The position numbers were made by a program, and so were the translations under genes. This document shows positions 38,093 to 47,423 of a stretch of DNA of 64,000 nucleotides, in pieces. Under the pieces are notes generated by a model, which was not told where the DNA came from, made no database searches, and worked only from the letters and a program-made list of their open reading frames with translations. Origin of the DNA: a virus; IMG/VR virus record IMGVR_UViG_3300031964_000019, positions 1 to 64,000 of that record. The stretch is one strand, 5' to 3'. Position 1 is the stretch's first letter. Each line of letters starts with the position of its first letter.

Positions 38093-41000
38093 ATGACAAA
38101 CATCATTTTCAGCCCGACGCTGCAGGCACCGATAGTCTTATCGAATCCCACAGGCTCGCTAGCCCTAGCCAGCGATCCCAGCGCCAGCATCCACCAGGCG
38201 AACCCCATCCCTAACCAGGGCGCGGTGGCGTTGGTCGGCGCCGCAGTGCGTCTCTCGCTCGCCATCGCCACCGTGAGTGGTGCTGCGTCGGTTTCAGGCG
38301 TGACCCCCGGCGTCATCCGGGGCACCGTCACGCATCCGGCAGTCGTCACCGGTGCACTGGCCGCCAGCGGTGGTGCGCCCATTGTCGCGACCTCGATCAG
38401 CGCGCCACAACTGACCTACCCGCGCGTCATGCTCATTGGCGACGGCGGTGATCAGAGCTACGGCTGTAATGCCGCCAACAGTTTCACACCCTGGCTGACG
38501 GCAGCCGCGGGCAACACCTCGCAGACCTTTATCCAACAGGTCGGCGCCTGGGATGTGTGGATCGGGTCCGGGGTCAATGAGACCGGCCCTACGACCGACT
38601 GGACCGACAGCGCCGCGCGCGACCGCGACAACCTCGCACGGGCGTTGCTGAAGCAGTCCACGACCTACACGGTCAAACTGAACAACTCGCGACCGACGCT
38701 GTACTTCCCCTACCACATCATGGGTCAGGGCGAGACGGCGAGCGGCGGGGGCGGCTACCAGCAGTACATCACCCAGGTCGTCGACATGGACGGCTGGCTG
38801 TTCTCGTTGGCGGGCGGCGCCGGCACGATCACCCCGGCTTCCGACACCGGCAACCTGATCAATTACTCGGCGGCGTACCAGGCTGTCATCGGTAACGCAC
38901 AGCCGGGCCAGAGCATCGTCGGCTCGAACTACGGCACGACTAGCACCGGCAGTCCCACGGGGGCCCAGGGCATCGCGCGTACGAGCGGCAACTATGCCGC
39001 CATCAAACTCCTGATGCGCGGCTACACCGGGGACTCGCGCTTCAGCTTCACGCTCCAGATGGGCTCGGTGAACTGCGCGGGCGTGTTCCTCGACGACGCC
39101 TTCTGCGCACTCGACGGCAACGGCGCGGTCGCCAACTCCTCACTGGACGGCGTGACGATTGCGCCGGGCAGCCAGCAGGGCGGCGGCTATCCGGGTCTCG
39201 ACACCGTGCAGGTCGTGATGGCGCATGGCAACCACAACTTCTTCGACCAGATGCAGATCATGGTCACGACGTTGGGGACCGGCAACTTCTACAACTTCGC
39301 AAACTTCGGTCAGTACGCCAACAACTATCAGTTCGGCACCGCGCCGCTGACGGCCGGCTGGTCCAATCTGAATGGCGGCTTGATCGAAGCAGCCATCGGG
39401 GATGGCGCAGCCTCCTGGGAGTATTTCCAGACGGCGGGCGTGAATCCGTCGGGCTGGCCTGCGGTCCGCACGAACTACTACCAGGGCATGGCGTTTTGCG
39501 TGGCTCCCGCCTGGTGGAATGCCGCGACTATGGGGACGTACGAGCCGCTGGTGGGCTTAGGGACCATGTTGCCCGCCACCGATGGCAGTTCGACAGCGTC
39601 CTTCGCGGTTAACGGCACGCTCACCTCAGTGACAGCCGGCACGGCGCTCGAGTATCAACTCATGCGCTACGGCCTGTGCACTGCGCTACTCCACAACGGT
39701 TTGGCTGCTTTCGGCGTCAGTGGCTACAACTACGCGCTGACCCGCTGGTACGACGAATTCGGTGACGACTCGCTCACGCAGGTCAACGTCAAGCGCGGCT
39801 ACCTCGGCGTCCCGACGTCCAACCCGCCCACGGCCGCCACCTGGGCTCAGGGCCCGCTAGGCGTGTGGTCACGTACGTGGACCAACGGACTGTCGATCGT
39901 CAATCCGCGCGGCAACGGTTCGCAGACCGTGGCGCTCAGCGGAACGTATCAGAAACTGCAGGGTACTCAGCAGTCCTCGATCAACAATGGCGCCTACGTC
40001 ACCAGCGTTACGCTCGGTGACGGGGACGGGATCATTGTGTTGGGTCCGAAGACGGCCGCGACGCTTGCGATCACGACCACCAGTTTGCCTGCGGCGACAG
40101 TAGGAGCCGCCTACAGCGCCACGATGGCCGCGACAGGCGGATTCCCTCCGTATGCATGGTCGGCCACCATCACGCCTAACGCCGGCTCGCAGTTCTCGAT
40201 GTCGACCGGAGGGGTACTGAGCGGCACGCCTGGCACGGCGGAGAATGAATCCTGCGTCGCCAAAGTCACGGATGCCGCGAACAACTCCGCCACGGTCACC
40301 CTGGGTTTTTCGGTAGCTACCGCGAGTTCGTTCGCGCCGAATCGGCCGGCAGGGCTCACCACTCTGTTCGATCGCACGTTCGCGCCCGCGGACCTATTGT
40401 CCGGTGGCGCCCAGGATCAGTATGGGCTGCTGTGGTTTGTCTCCTCGTCCGGCAACCAAGCTAAGACGCCTATCATTGCGACCCCTGCGAGTTTGAGTTC
40501 CACCATCGGGGAAACGATCAACGCCCCGCCTGACGGAAACCCAACGGCCCTAGCCGTCGTATACCCGGCGAGTTACCCCATCGGTAATACGCCTTTCCAG
40601 CTCAACTGGAAGAACAATAACAGCCTGACCTACAAACAGATGTATGTCTGCATGTGGGTATGTATGCCGAAGGGCTTCAGCTCCAACAGCAACAACATAA
40701 AACTGATGGGCATTTCGCAGAACGGTGGTGCGAATCACATTGCGATGCTGTCGTCCAACGGCTCCGGCACCGTATCCTCATCCGGCAGCGGCAAAGACTA
40801 TCGCGGTCCATGGCTCAGCCTTCAGGGAACCGGCTCCGGGGACAATTACGGCGGCGAAGGCAGCGTCGGGGGAGCCGTCACTCAGCTATCGTCGACCGCA
40901 TTCAACCCCACCGGGAGCAACGCAGTCGGTTGGTGGACGGCGATGTACAACGGCTCGACCGCCTATGCACTCGCCAACAAGTACAACGGCTGGCACCTGT

Positions 41001-41227
41001 GCGAGTGGCTGTTCACGCTTGAAACCGCAGGGGGCGCCGGCAACGGCGTCTTCCAAAGCTGGGTGGACGGTGTGCTGATCAACGAGTGGACCAACGTGAA
41101 TTACGGGGTCTCCTCCGGGGTGAACTTCGACATCTGGTCCTTCATCCCGTATTACGGCGGCGGTGGCAGCCCGTCTCCTGCGATCGAATATCTCCTTTTC
41201 AGCCGCATGCAGGTCGCAGGAGCCTGA
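38093..41227 (+). CDS. Large fibre-like protein with glycosidase-like domain
   Basis: 1044 aa from ATG 38093 (GGGAGAG four bases before). N-terminal 110 residues hold repeats of the shared type (GAASVSGVTPGVIRGTVTHP). About 110-645: a barrel-like domain resembling putative glycosyl hydrolases (GHL15 type): CAGVFLDDAFCALDGNG, LEYQLMRYGLCTALLHNGLA, and the C-terminal strand part TWTNGLSIVNPRGNGSQTVA, SVTLGDGDGIIVLGPKTAA. About 650-740: putative Ig/cadherin-like domain (TTSLPAATVGAAYSATMAAT). About 750-1044: lectin-like beta domain. Likely a virion fibre binding or cutting surface glycan. Unusual place, between head genes. Confidence 0.7.
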   Translation: MTNIIFSPTLQAPIVLSNPTGSLALASDPSASIHQANPIPNQGAVALVGAAVRLSLAIATVSGAASVSGVTPGVIRGTVTHPAVVTGALAASGGAPIVATSISAPQLTYPRVMLIGDGGDQSYGCNAANSFTPWLTAAAGNTSQTFIQQVGAWDVWIGSGVNETGPTTDWTDSAARDRDNLARALLKQSTTYTVKLNNSRPTLYFPYHIMGQGETASGGGGYQQYITQVVDMDGWLFSLAGGAGTITPASDTGNLINYSAAYQAVIGNAQPGQSIVGSNYGTTSTGSPTGAQGIARTSGNYAAIKLLMRGYTGDSRFSFTLQMGSVNCAGVFLDDAFCALDGNGAVANSSLDGVTIAPGSQQGGGYPGLDTVQVVMAHGNHNFFDQMQIMVTTLGTGNFYNFANFGQYANNYQFGTAPLTAGWSNLNGGLIEAAIGDGAASWEYFQTAGVNPSGWPAVRTNYYQGMAFCVAPAWWNAATMGTYEPLVGLGTMLPATDGSSTASFAVNGTLTSVTAGTALEYQLMRYGLCTALLHNGLAAFGVSGYNYALTRWYDEFGDDSLTQVNVKRGYLGVPTSNPPTAATWAQGPLGVWSRTWTNGLSIVNPRGNGSQTVALSGTYQKLQGTQQSSINNGAYVTSVTLGDGDGIIVLGPKTAATLAITTTSLPAATVGAAYSATMAATGGFPPYAWSATITPNAGSQFSMSTGGVLSGTPGTAENESCVAKVTDAANNSATVTLGFSVATASSFAPNRPAGLTTLFDRTFAPADLLSGGAQDQYGLLWFVSSSGNQAKTPIIATPASLSSTIGETINAPPDGNPTALAVVYPASYPIGNTPFQLNWKNNNSLTYKQMYVCMWVCMPKGFSSNSNNIKLMGISQNGGANHIAMLSSNGSGTVSSSGSGKDYRGPWLSLQGTGSGDNYGGEGSVGGAVTQLSSTAFNPTGSNAVGWWTAMYNGSTAYALANKYNGWHLCEWLFTLETAGGAGNGVFQSWVDGVLINEWTNVNYGVSSGVNFDIWSFIPYYGGGGSPSPAIEYLLFSRMQVAGA

Positions 41228-41228
41228 A

Positions 41229-41990
41229 GTGACAACGAAGACAGACAGTTTCCCGACGGTGCAGAATCCATTGTCGGGGCACTGGGCAACGACCTACGGC
41301 GGCTTGCAATGTACCGCCTCCGGCATCGTGAAAGGCACCAGCCCGACGCCTCAGGACAACCTGTCGTCGTGGTCAACTTCTGACTATACGTTCCTGAACG
41401 ATCAGACGTCGCAGATTACTTTCAGCAACATCGGAGATGACGACTGGCCGGGCGCGACTGTCCGAATCGCTGGGACTACGACGTCGTCAACCGGTTACGT
41501 GGCCTATGCCAGGCTGGAGTCTACCGGGATCTTTCTTTACAAGATCGCAACCAGTGGCACGATTGGCGCTGGCTCCGCGAATGAAATCGGCAGCGCAACG
41601 GGACTCACCCTGACCGGCTCCCACACGATGCAGTTGGCCGTTGCCGGGACGAATCTGATCGTATATCTAGACGGCTCATCGATTATCACGGTCTCAGACT
41701 CGGCTTTCACAGCCGGACAGCCCGGTATCGCGTACGAGTTCGGCAACAACAATTCGACCCAGATCAACAGCTTCACTGCTACGGATGCCGGCGGTGGATC
41801 CAACACAGGCATCACGCCGGCCGTGGGCGCGGTAACGACCGCGGGTAATACGCCGACGGTAACGCCCGCTAGCAGCACCGTGATTTCCCCGCTCGTGGCG
41901 CGCAAGTCCGGGTTGCTCATGCCGAGCCGCCGTTTGCTTATTCCGACGACGAAAAAGATTTTCCTGCCGCCGGTTCGCAAGGCTGCGTAA
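41229..41990 (+). CDS. Lectin-like virion-region protein with repeat tail
   Basis: 253 aa, GTG start two bases after the upstream stop. Main domain like a concanavalin/LamG sandwich (SQITFSNIGDDDWPGATVRI, TGSHTMQLAVAGTNLIVYLD, GQPGIAYEFGNNNSTQINSF). Residues about 205-225 carry one shared repeat (GITPAVGAVTTAGNTPTV), then a basic tail. Probably acts with the large fibre protein upstream. Confidence 0.6.
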   Translation: MTTKTDSFPTVQNPLSGHWATTYGGLQCTASGIVKGTSPTPQDNLSSWSTSDYTFLNDQTSQITFSNIGDDDWPGATVRIAGTTTSSTGYVAYARLESTGIFLYKIATSGTIGAGSANEIGSATGLTLTGSHTMQLAVAGTNLIVYLDGSSIITVSDSAFTAGQPGIAYEFGNNNSTQINSFTATDAGGGSNTGITPAVGAVTTAGNTPTVTPASSTVISPLVARKSGLLMPSRRLLIPTTKKIFLPPVRKAA

Positions 41991-41996
41991 ATCGCG

Positions 41997-43907
41997 ATGG
42001 CCAATACGACCATTACTCCCGGCGTCGGCAATCTAAGGCTGACCACCTCGACGGTGGTGATCGCGCCTTTGATCGCCGCACTCGCACTGTTGGGCACGGC
42101 ACCGACGCTAAGCCAGAACATTGTACCGGGTGTCGCCTCTGTCGCAGTCGTCTCGCCGGGCGCTGCAGTGATGGCGCTGGGGTTCCCCGGGAGCGCGGGC
42201 GCTGTTTCTATCGCCGGCGTCACCGTCGCGCTTTCATTTGGAAGCGCCGCGAGCCCTTCGACGGGCGCTGTCAGCGTCGCCGGCACCTCCGCGGCCCTCG
42301 CGGTCGGAATCGTGACTCCGGCGGCCGGTGCGGCAACATTCGCGGGCCAAGCGCCGCTGGTTAACATCCCGAATCAGACGGCAACTCCCGCTGCCGGGCT
42401 TCTCGGCCTTCGTGGGTTCGAAAGCCAGATCAACACCGGCAGTTCGGCGCCGGCAGCGTCTGCGGTCCTGACGTTGGCGGGCGCCGCGCCGCTGCTCGGA
42501 TTGCAGATTGCGTTGAGTCCGGCCGGGACTGCGGCACTGGGATTGGCGGGCGCTGGTTCGACGCTCAACTATGGCGTCGCGCCGATTGTGGGCAACCTGC
42601 TGATGACGACGCGGGCTTCCCCCCTCGCGCCCTCGACGGGTGTGATCACGCTGACGGGCTACGCGCCGACCTTGGCAGGCTCGCTCGGCCTCGTGCCGGG
42701 CACGGCGGTCCTGACGTTGGGCGGTACCGTGGTCAGCCTGGCGCTTGCAGTGCCGTCGCCCCCGTGCGCCGCGCTCGTTCTCGGCGGCACGGTTTCCGGT
42801 CTGGTGCTCACGCACATTCAGGTTCCGACCGTGGGCGCGCTGGCGCTCGCTGGCAGTGCGCCAGTGGTTACACAGAGCGTATCGGCGACGGTTCCGAATG
42901 GCATCCTCGTCGTGGGGGGTCTGGGCCCCGGCCTAGGCGTCAACCTGCTCACGCAAGCGGCCGGCTTGCAACTCAACGGCGTCGCAGCGCTGGCGCTCAG
43001 CGGAACGGTCTCCGTCCCCGTCGCAGGCAGTCTCGCCGCGGCCGGTACCGTCCCCACCCTGACGCCTGGCGGCTCAGTCGCCCCGTCAGCTGGCGCTATC
43101 ACCTTGGTGGGCATCGCGCCGAATGTCGCGGAAGGCCTCGTGCCTTCGGTGGGCACGATCTCACTCAGTGGCAACGCGCCGGTTCAGGGTCTGCGGATTG
43201 CGCCGCCTGCTGCGGCGCTCGCGGTTCAAGGCTCGGTCCCCACTGTCAACGGCCAGGTGGTCGAAACAGTTCCGGCTGGCGCACTGACATTGATGACGGG
43301 CGCCCCGACGATGGCGCTGGGAATCACCCCGGCCGTGGCAACACTCACGTATGGCGCGACCGCGCCGACGTTTGGACTCGCGATCGTGCCGCCGGCCGCC
43401 GCCGTGAATCTCGGTGGCAACGCGCCGGTCCTGGCAGTCTCGGGCGTCCCGCTGACCCAGACGGGCAATGTGGCGCTGTCCGGTGCCGCGCCGGTCCTGG
43501 GGCTTCAGATTGCGCCCAGCGCGGGCGTACTCGCGATACCGGGAATCCAACCGATCGCGAGCTCGCGCTTCTCGATCGCGCCGCTCACGGGCGCCGTCGG
43601 GTTGGCAAGCGATCCGGCCGTCATCACCAACGCCGGTGTTCCGGTGCCGGTGACGGGTGTGATCGCCTTCAACTCGGATGCGCCGGAAATCATCCGCTCT
43701 GGTTTCGCCGCACCGCAGACCGGCGCCATCACAACGGGCGGCAACGTCCCACTGGTCTACCAGACCACCAACGGGTTCGTCGTTCCGGACACGGCGACCA
43801 TCACGCTCGACGGTCAGCCGGCGGTCGTGCCGCTCTATCAGCCCGACCCGTATCACACCGTCGACTCGCCGGGCCCGGATCGCTACACCGTCAATTCGCC
43901 AGGGTAG
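41997..43907 (+). CDS. Long repeat protein A (636 aa)
   Basis: Nearly all of the protein is a degenerate repeat of about 20-23 residues with consensus P-x2-G-x-(V/L)-x-L-x-G-x-A-P-x5-I-x (e.g. APSTGVITLTGYAPTLAGSL, TPAVATLTYGATAPTFGLAI), about 25 copies. It opens MANTTITPGVGNLRLTT, like protein B at 49375. Very low charge and no Cys: a beta-solenoid or extended beta array is expected. Tail end TVDSPGPDRYTVNSPG. Between fibre genes and capsid protease, so probably a virion surface protein. Confidence 0.65.
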   Translation: MANTTITPGVGNLRLTTSTVVIAPLIAALALLGTAPTLSQNIVPGVASVAVVSPGAAVMALGFPGSAGAVSIAGVTVALSFGSAASPSTGAVSVAGTSAALAVGIVTPAAGAATFAGQAPLVNIPNQTATPAAGLLGLRGFESQINTGSSAPAASAVLTLAGAAPLLGLQIALSPAGTAALGLAGAGSTLNYGVAPIVGNLLMTTRASPLAPSTGVITLTGYAPTLAGSLGLVPGTAVLTLGGTVVSLALAVPSPPCAALVLGGTVSGLVLTHIQVPTVGALALAGSAPVVTQSVSATVPNGILVVGGLGPGLGVNLLTQAAGLQLNGVAALALSGTVSVPVAGSLAAAGTVPTLTPGGSVAPSAGAITLVGIAPNVAEGLVPSVGTISLSGNAPVQGLRIAPPAAALAVQGSVPTVNGQVVETVPAGALTLMTGAPTMALGITPAVATLTYGATAPTFGLAIVPPAAAVNLGGNAPVLAVSGVPLTQTGNVALSGAAPVLGLQIAPSAGVLAIPGIQPIASSRFSIAPLTGAVGLASDPAVITNAGVPVPVTGVIAFNSDAPEIIRSGFAAPQTGAITTGGNVPLVYQTTNGFVVPDTATITLDGQPAVVPLYQPDPYHTVDSPGPDRYTVNSPG

Positions 43908-43911
43908 GTTA

Positions 43912-44232
43912 ATGCTCACGTTCCCCACCATCGACCCCGACGCGCAGCGGGTGCTGACCTTCAATTGTTCCAAGGATCTGGATGGCAACGAGGTGTTGGC
44001 CGGCGGCGCGGTGCTGAAAAGCATCGTGTGCACGGCCGGTACCGATGCGACGCCGCTGGGCATGCTGTTGGGCCTGGTGTCGTACGACAACACGGGGACG
44101 CAGATTCTGGTGCCGGTGGGCAATCTGAGCTCGCGCAACGGCAATGACTACGTGTTGGAAGTGACCTCGCTCACGTCGATCCCGCCGAAGGAAATCGTCG
44201 TTCGCGCGCTGCTGCAAGTAAGGCCCGACTGA
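43912..44232 (+). CDS. Small phage structural protein (106 aa)
   Basis: Beta-rich: MLTFPTIDPDAQRVLTFNCS, TPLGMLLGLVSYDNTGTQIL, DYVLEVTSLTSIPPKEIVVR. The layout resembles small proteins next to capsid genes that act as fibre-base or decoration domains. Function unknown. Confidence 0.55.
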   Translation: MLTFPTIDPDAQRVLTFNCSKDLDGNEVLAGGAVLKSIVCTAGTDATPLGMLLGLVSYDNTGTQILVPVGNLSSRNGNDYVLEVTSLTSIPPKEIVVRALLQVRPD

Positions 44233-44233
44233 C

Positions 44234-45601
44234 ATGAGCAAGACGCGCGATTTCGCCGGGTACTACGCATCCGAAAAGATCGGCAAAACCCGTCGGATTA
44301 CGCCCGAGGGTTTTTTGGTGCTCGAGGGCACCCCCATCGCTCGGACGGGTGAGCAGATTTACGCCGCGCACGAGTTGGAAGGCATTGAGCCTAACGGCGC
44401 GGGTCAAATCATTGTCACCCGTCTCCCGGAGGAAGTCTTCCGGCCCGAGACGTTGCAATCCCTGGAAGGGAAAGACTTCGTCATCGAGCATCCGCCGGAT
44501 GGCGTCGATGTCGACAATTGGAAAAATCATTCCGTGGGTCACGTTCAAAACGTGCGCCGTGGTGAGGGCATCGAAGACGATCTGGTTCTCGGGGATATCA
44601 TCGTCAAAGATCCGCTGGCGATTGACTACGTCAACAAACATCTTCCCGAGATTTCCGCTGGGTACAACTGTGACTACGAACAGATCGAACCCGGCAAAGC
44701 GATTCAACGCAACATTATTCACAACCACGCGGCTGGTGTTAAAGCAGGGCGCGCTGGCGCTCGGGTCGCGGTGCGGGACCATCAAACAGCAGTAGGAGAG
44801 ATTGACATGTCGAAAATGAATGTGCCCGTATTGCGCGCCGTCTTGGCGGCTATCGGGATCAAAACCGAAGATGCAACCAAGGTCGAGAGCGCGCTGCAGG
44901 CCGTTCAGACCGCCGACGAGGGCGGTGGCTACAGCAAGGAGATCGGCGAGCAGATCTCCAGCATGTCGAATGACATGAAGGCCATCAAGGACTGGGTCAA
45001 GGCCCGCGACAGCGAGCGTGAGGAAGAGAAGAAGCAGAAGGATGCCAAGATCGCGCACGACGCCGAGGAAGCCAAGAAAAAGGAGGAGGAAGGCAAGAAG
45101 GGCGAGGGCGAGTCCGAGGAAGCCGAGAAAACCGGCGACACCGTGTTGGAAGCGGAATCCCCTGGCCACGTCGTCAACCTCGGGAAGACCTGGAAAGGCA
45201 GCATGACCGGTGACGCGTCCGCGACCGAGCCGGTTCTCCAGGCGGTCGTCGCGCGCGCCGAGATTCTGGCCCCCGGCATTGCGAAGCCGACCGCGGATTC
45301 GCTCAAGGGCAACAAGGGCACTGCGCTCGCGGGCTTCATGCGCACGGCGCTGGAGAAGCATGCCGCATCCGCTGGCGGCCTCGCCAACGTCGGACCATTC
45401 CTGATGGGCGACTCAATCGGAAACCTCAAGGGGCAGAAGCTGGTCGGGGTGTTCAACGGGACCGCGCAGTTGGCCCGCGCGCGCAACAACAAACAGGCCA
45501 GCGGGATTCAGAACCGCAAGACGGGCGATTTCTCCGCCCCCACCACGATCGCCGACGTCAACGAGATCAACCGCAAGTTCTGGGCGGAGCGCAAAGGCTA
45601 A
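44234..45601 (+). CDS. Prohead protease-scaffold (DUF2213)
   Basis: 455 aa. N-terminal DUF2213 domain (about 1-185): GYYASEKIGKTRRITPEGFL, TGEQIYAAHELEG, DFVIEHPPDGVDVDNWKNHS, ISAGYNCDYEQIEPGKAIQR, NIIHNHAAGVKAGRAGARVA, as in phage capsid maturation proteases. C-terminal half (from Met192) is the scaffold: helical, Lys/Glu-rich (EEEKKQKDAKIAHDAEEAKK). Processes the prohead and is lost during maturation. An internal start is described separately. Confidence 0.85.
   Translation: MSKTRDFAGYYASEKIGKTRRITPEGFLVLEGTPIARTGEQIYAAHELEGIEPNGAGQIIVTRLPEEVFRPETLQSLEGKDFVIEHPPDGVDVDNWKNHSVGHVQNVRRGEGIEDDLVLGDIIVKDPLAIDYVNKHLPEISAGYNCDYEQIEPGKAIQRNIIHNHAAGVKAGRAGARVAVRDHQTAVGEIDMSKMNVPVLRAVLAAIGIKTEDATKVESALQAVQTADEGGGYSKEIGEQISSMSNDMKAIKDWVKARDSEREEEKKQKDAKIAHDAEEAKKKEEEGKKGEGESEEAEKTGDTVLEAESPGHVVNLGKTWKGSMTGDASATEPVLQAVVARAEILAPGIAKPTADSLKGNKGTALAGFMRTALEKHAASAGGLANVGPFLMGDSIGNLKGQKLVGVFNGTAQLARARNNKQASGIQNRKTGDFSAPTTIADVNEINRKFWAERKG
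44807..45601 (+). CDS. Nested scaffold protein (in-frame internal start)
   Basis: Within the protease gene, ATG 44807 (MSKMNVPVLRAVLAAIGIKT) follows a strong ribosome site TAGGAGAG with 6-nt spacing, exactly at the boundary between protease and scaffold parts. Same arrangement as lambda C/Nu3. Would give a free 264-aa scaffold in excess of the fused form. Confidence 0.65.
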   Translation: MSKMNVPVLRAVLAAIGIKTEDATKVESALQAVQTADEGGGYSKEIGEQISSMSNDMKAIKDWVKARDSEREEEKKQKDAKIAHDAEEAKKKEEEGKKGEGESEEAEKTGDTVLEAESPGHVVNLGKTWKGSMTGDASATEPVLQAVVARAEILAPGIAKPTADSLKGNKGTALAGFMRTALEKHAASAGGLANVGPFLMGDSIGNLKGQKLVGVFNGTAQLARARNNKQASGIQNRKTGDFSAPTTIADVNEINRKFWAERKG

Positions 45602-45663
45602 AACGGCTCGCCCCCGCGTAGTAACTTCGATACCGCATTCCTCTCATTCCATAAGGAACTTCC

Positions 45664-46167
45664 ATGTCTGTGATCACTTACCGGATGCCGTTCGGCGTCC
45701 AGGGCGATATCTCCCGGCCTTCGGTAGCGACTGTCGAGGCGCAGGCGTTCGGCGCGACCGCTTTCACACAATACGGATTGCCGGCCAAGGTGTCTGGCGG
45801 CAAGGTCATCCCGATCGCCGCGCAGAACGACTTCGTGTACGGCTTCCTCGTGCGGCCGTTCCCCATCACCGGCGCGAACGCGGGCGATCCGCTGGGCACT
45901 TCCGTTCCCGCCACGACGGGCATCGCCGGCATCCTGCGGCGCGGCTACATCAACGTGCTCGTGCAGTTGGGCGGCGCTACTGCTGCGCTCGGCTCCAGCG
46001 TTTATGTGCGTTATCAGAACGCTGTCACGGGTCAGATTGTCGGCGGCGTTGAAGGCGCGACCAGCGGTAACAACTACCAGTTGACCACGACCTACGCGGC
46101 AGGGCAGGTGTACTTCACCGGTCCGGTGGACGCCAACAATATCGCTGAGGTGGGATTCAACATCTAA
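45664..46167 (+). CDS. Capsid cement/decoration protein
   Basis: 167 aa, directly before the major capsid gene. Features of phage structural cement proteins: MSVITYRMPFGVQGDISRPS, AFGATAFTQYGLPAKVSGGK, GYINVLVQLGGATAALGSSV, YVRYQNAVTGQIVGGVEG. Would stabilise the expanded capsid. Own terminator follows. Confidence 0.75.
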   Translation: MSVITYRMPFGVQGDISRPSVATVEAQAFGATAFTQYGLPAKVSGGKVIPIAAQNDFVYGFLVRPFPITGANAGDPLGTSVPATTGIAGILRRGYINVLVQLGGATAALGSSVYVRYQNAVTGQIVGGVEGATSGNNYQLTTTYAAGQVYFTGPVDANNIAEVGFNI

Positions 46168-46196
46168 CGCGAAGGTTCCTCTTTCGATTCTCCTCA

Positions 46197-46217
46197 CCGG
46201 CCTCGTGCCGGTTTTTT
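46197..46217 (+). terminator. Rho-independent terminator before the capsid gene
   Basis: CCGGC-CTCGT-GCCGG then six T. The T-run continues into the leader of the capsid gene. Confidence 0.85.
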
Positions 46218-46245
46218 ATTGCCAAAATTTGGCGAGGTAAACCCT

Positions 46246-47367
46246 ATGATCGGCTCCCACGTTGCCCAGCGGTACTCCCGGGGCACTACTCTCCCCGTGA
46301 CCATCGTCAAGGATACGAGCACACCGCTGAATCAGCGTCGGTCGCTCAGCGCCAAAGATGCGGTCCACCGGCTGGCGCGCCGCGACGTCCGCACCCACGA
46401 CAGTCTGTTTACGTTCGATGCGGCCACCGCGGACGCCGCCGGCGTCTTCCTGGTCGGCGAGCTCGAGCGGTTGGACCAGCGGTTGCACATGCCGTTGGCA
46501 TCCGTGACCTGGTCGCGGGATATCGATCTGCGCGAAGACGTCTCCATGGCCGACGAGCGCAGTTCGTACACGAACTCGAGCTTCGGTCAGGCGCAGGGTA
46601 TCGCAGGGTCCAACAAAGCGTGGATCAACAAGGAGTCGAGCGCCATCGTTGGCGTGTCGCTGGACATCGGCAAGACGATCCAGAACCTCGAGCTCTGGGC
46701 AATGCAGTTGTCATGGACGATCCCGGAACTCGCTTCGGCCCAGGCGTTGGGACGTCCGGTCGATGAGCAGAAGTTCATGGGCATGAATCTCAAACACCAG
46801 ATGGACTGCGACGAGCAGGTCTATGTGGGTGATGCGATTCTGAGCATGAACGGTCTGCTCAATCACTCACTGCTCGCCAACACCGGCAACGCGGTGACCG
46901 GTCAGTGGGGTACGGCGACCCCCGCGCAGATCCTCGCGGATGTGAATTCGCTGCTCAACAGCGTATGGGCGGCTGCGGGTTGGGCGGTGATTCCGGATCG
47001 CTTGCTGGTGACACCGACGGCGATGTCCATTCTCGCCTCCACGCTGATCAGCTCGGCGGGCAACATCTCGATCCTCGACTTCATCATGAAGAACAACCTG
47101 GCCTCGTCCAACGGCCAGAAGTTCGAGATTCAGCCGTCCAAGTGGCTCCTGGGCACGAACAACGCCAATACGCTGGGCGTCGTTGCGACGGACTCCATGT
47201 TCGCATACGTGAAGGACCCGGTCCGCGTTCGCTGGCCGTACGTGCCTTTGCAGCGCACTCCGGTAGAATGGCGCGACATCCGCCAGCTCGTGACCTATTA
47301 CGGGCGCCTGGGCGCGGTGGAGATGGTCTACCCCGAGGTGTGCGGTCGGCGTTCCAATATCGGCTGA
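46246..47367 (+). CDS. Major capsid protein (DUF2184)
   Basis: 373 aa from ATG 46246 (GAGGTAA upstream). DUF2184 capsid features: VFLVGELERLDQRLHMPLAS, VTWSRDIDLREDVSMADERS, SYTNSSFGQAQG, NLKHQMDCDEQVYVGDAILS, MNGLLNHSLL and WGTATPAQILADVNSLLNSV; C-terminal VYPEVCGRRSNIG. HK97-type fold expected. The frame opens nine codons upstream, but the SD favours this start. Confidence 0.95.
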   Translation: MIGSHVAQRYSRGTTLPVTIVKDTSTPLNQRRSLSAKDAVHRLARRDVRTHDSLFTFDAATADAAGVFLVGELERLDQRLHMPLASVTWSRDIDLREDVSMADERSSYTNSSFGQAQGIAGSNKAWINKESSAIVGVSLDIGKTIQNLELWAMQLSWTIPELASAQALGRPVDEQKFMGMNLKHQMDCDEQVYVGDAILSMNGLLNHSLLANTGNAVTGQWGTATPAQILADVNSLLNSVWAAAGWAVIPDRLLVTPTAMSILASTLISSAGNISILDFIMKNNLASSNGQKFEIQPSKWLLGTNNANTLGVVATDSMFAYVKDPVRVRWPYVPLQRTPVEWRDIRQLVTYYGRLGAVEMVYPEVCGRRSNIG

Positions 47368-47423
47368 ACGGTCCCCGGTTCCGGGCCGGGGATTTCTCAC
47401 TCACATAAAGAGGCTACAAGCCC

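Noticed and set aside
42764-43912. 382-aa ORF overlapping repeat protein A in another frame
   Set aside because: Arg/Gly/Ser-rich shift of a highly repetitive GC-rich coding region; no SD and no coupling, unlike the methyltransferase case.
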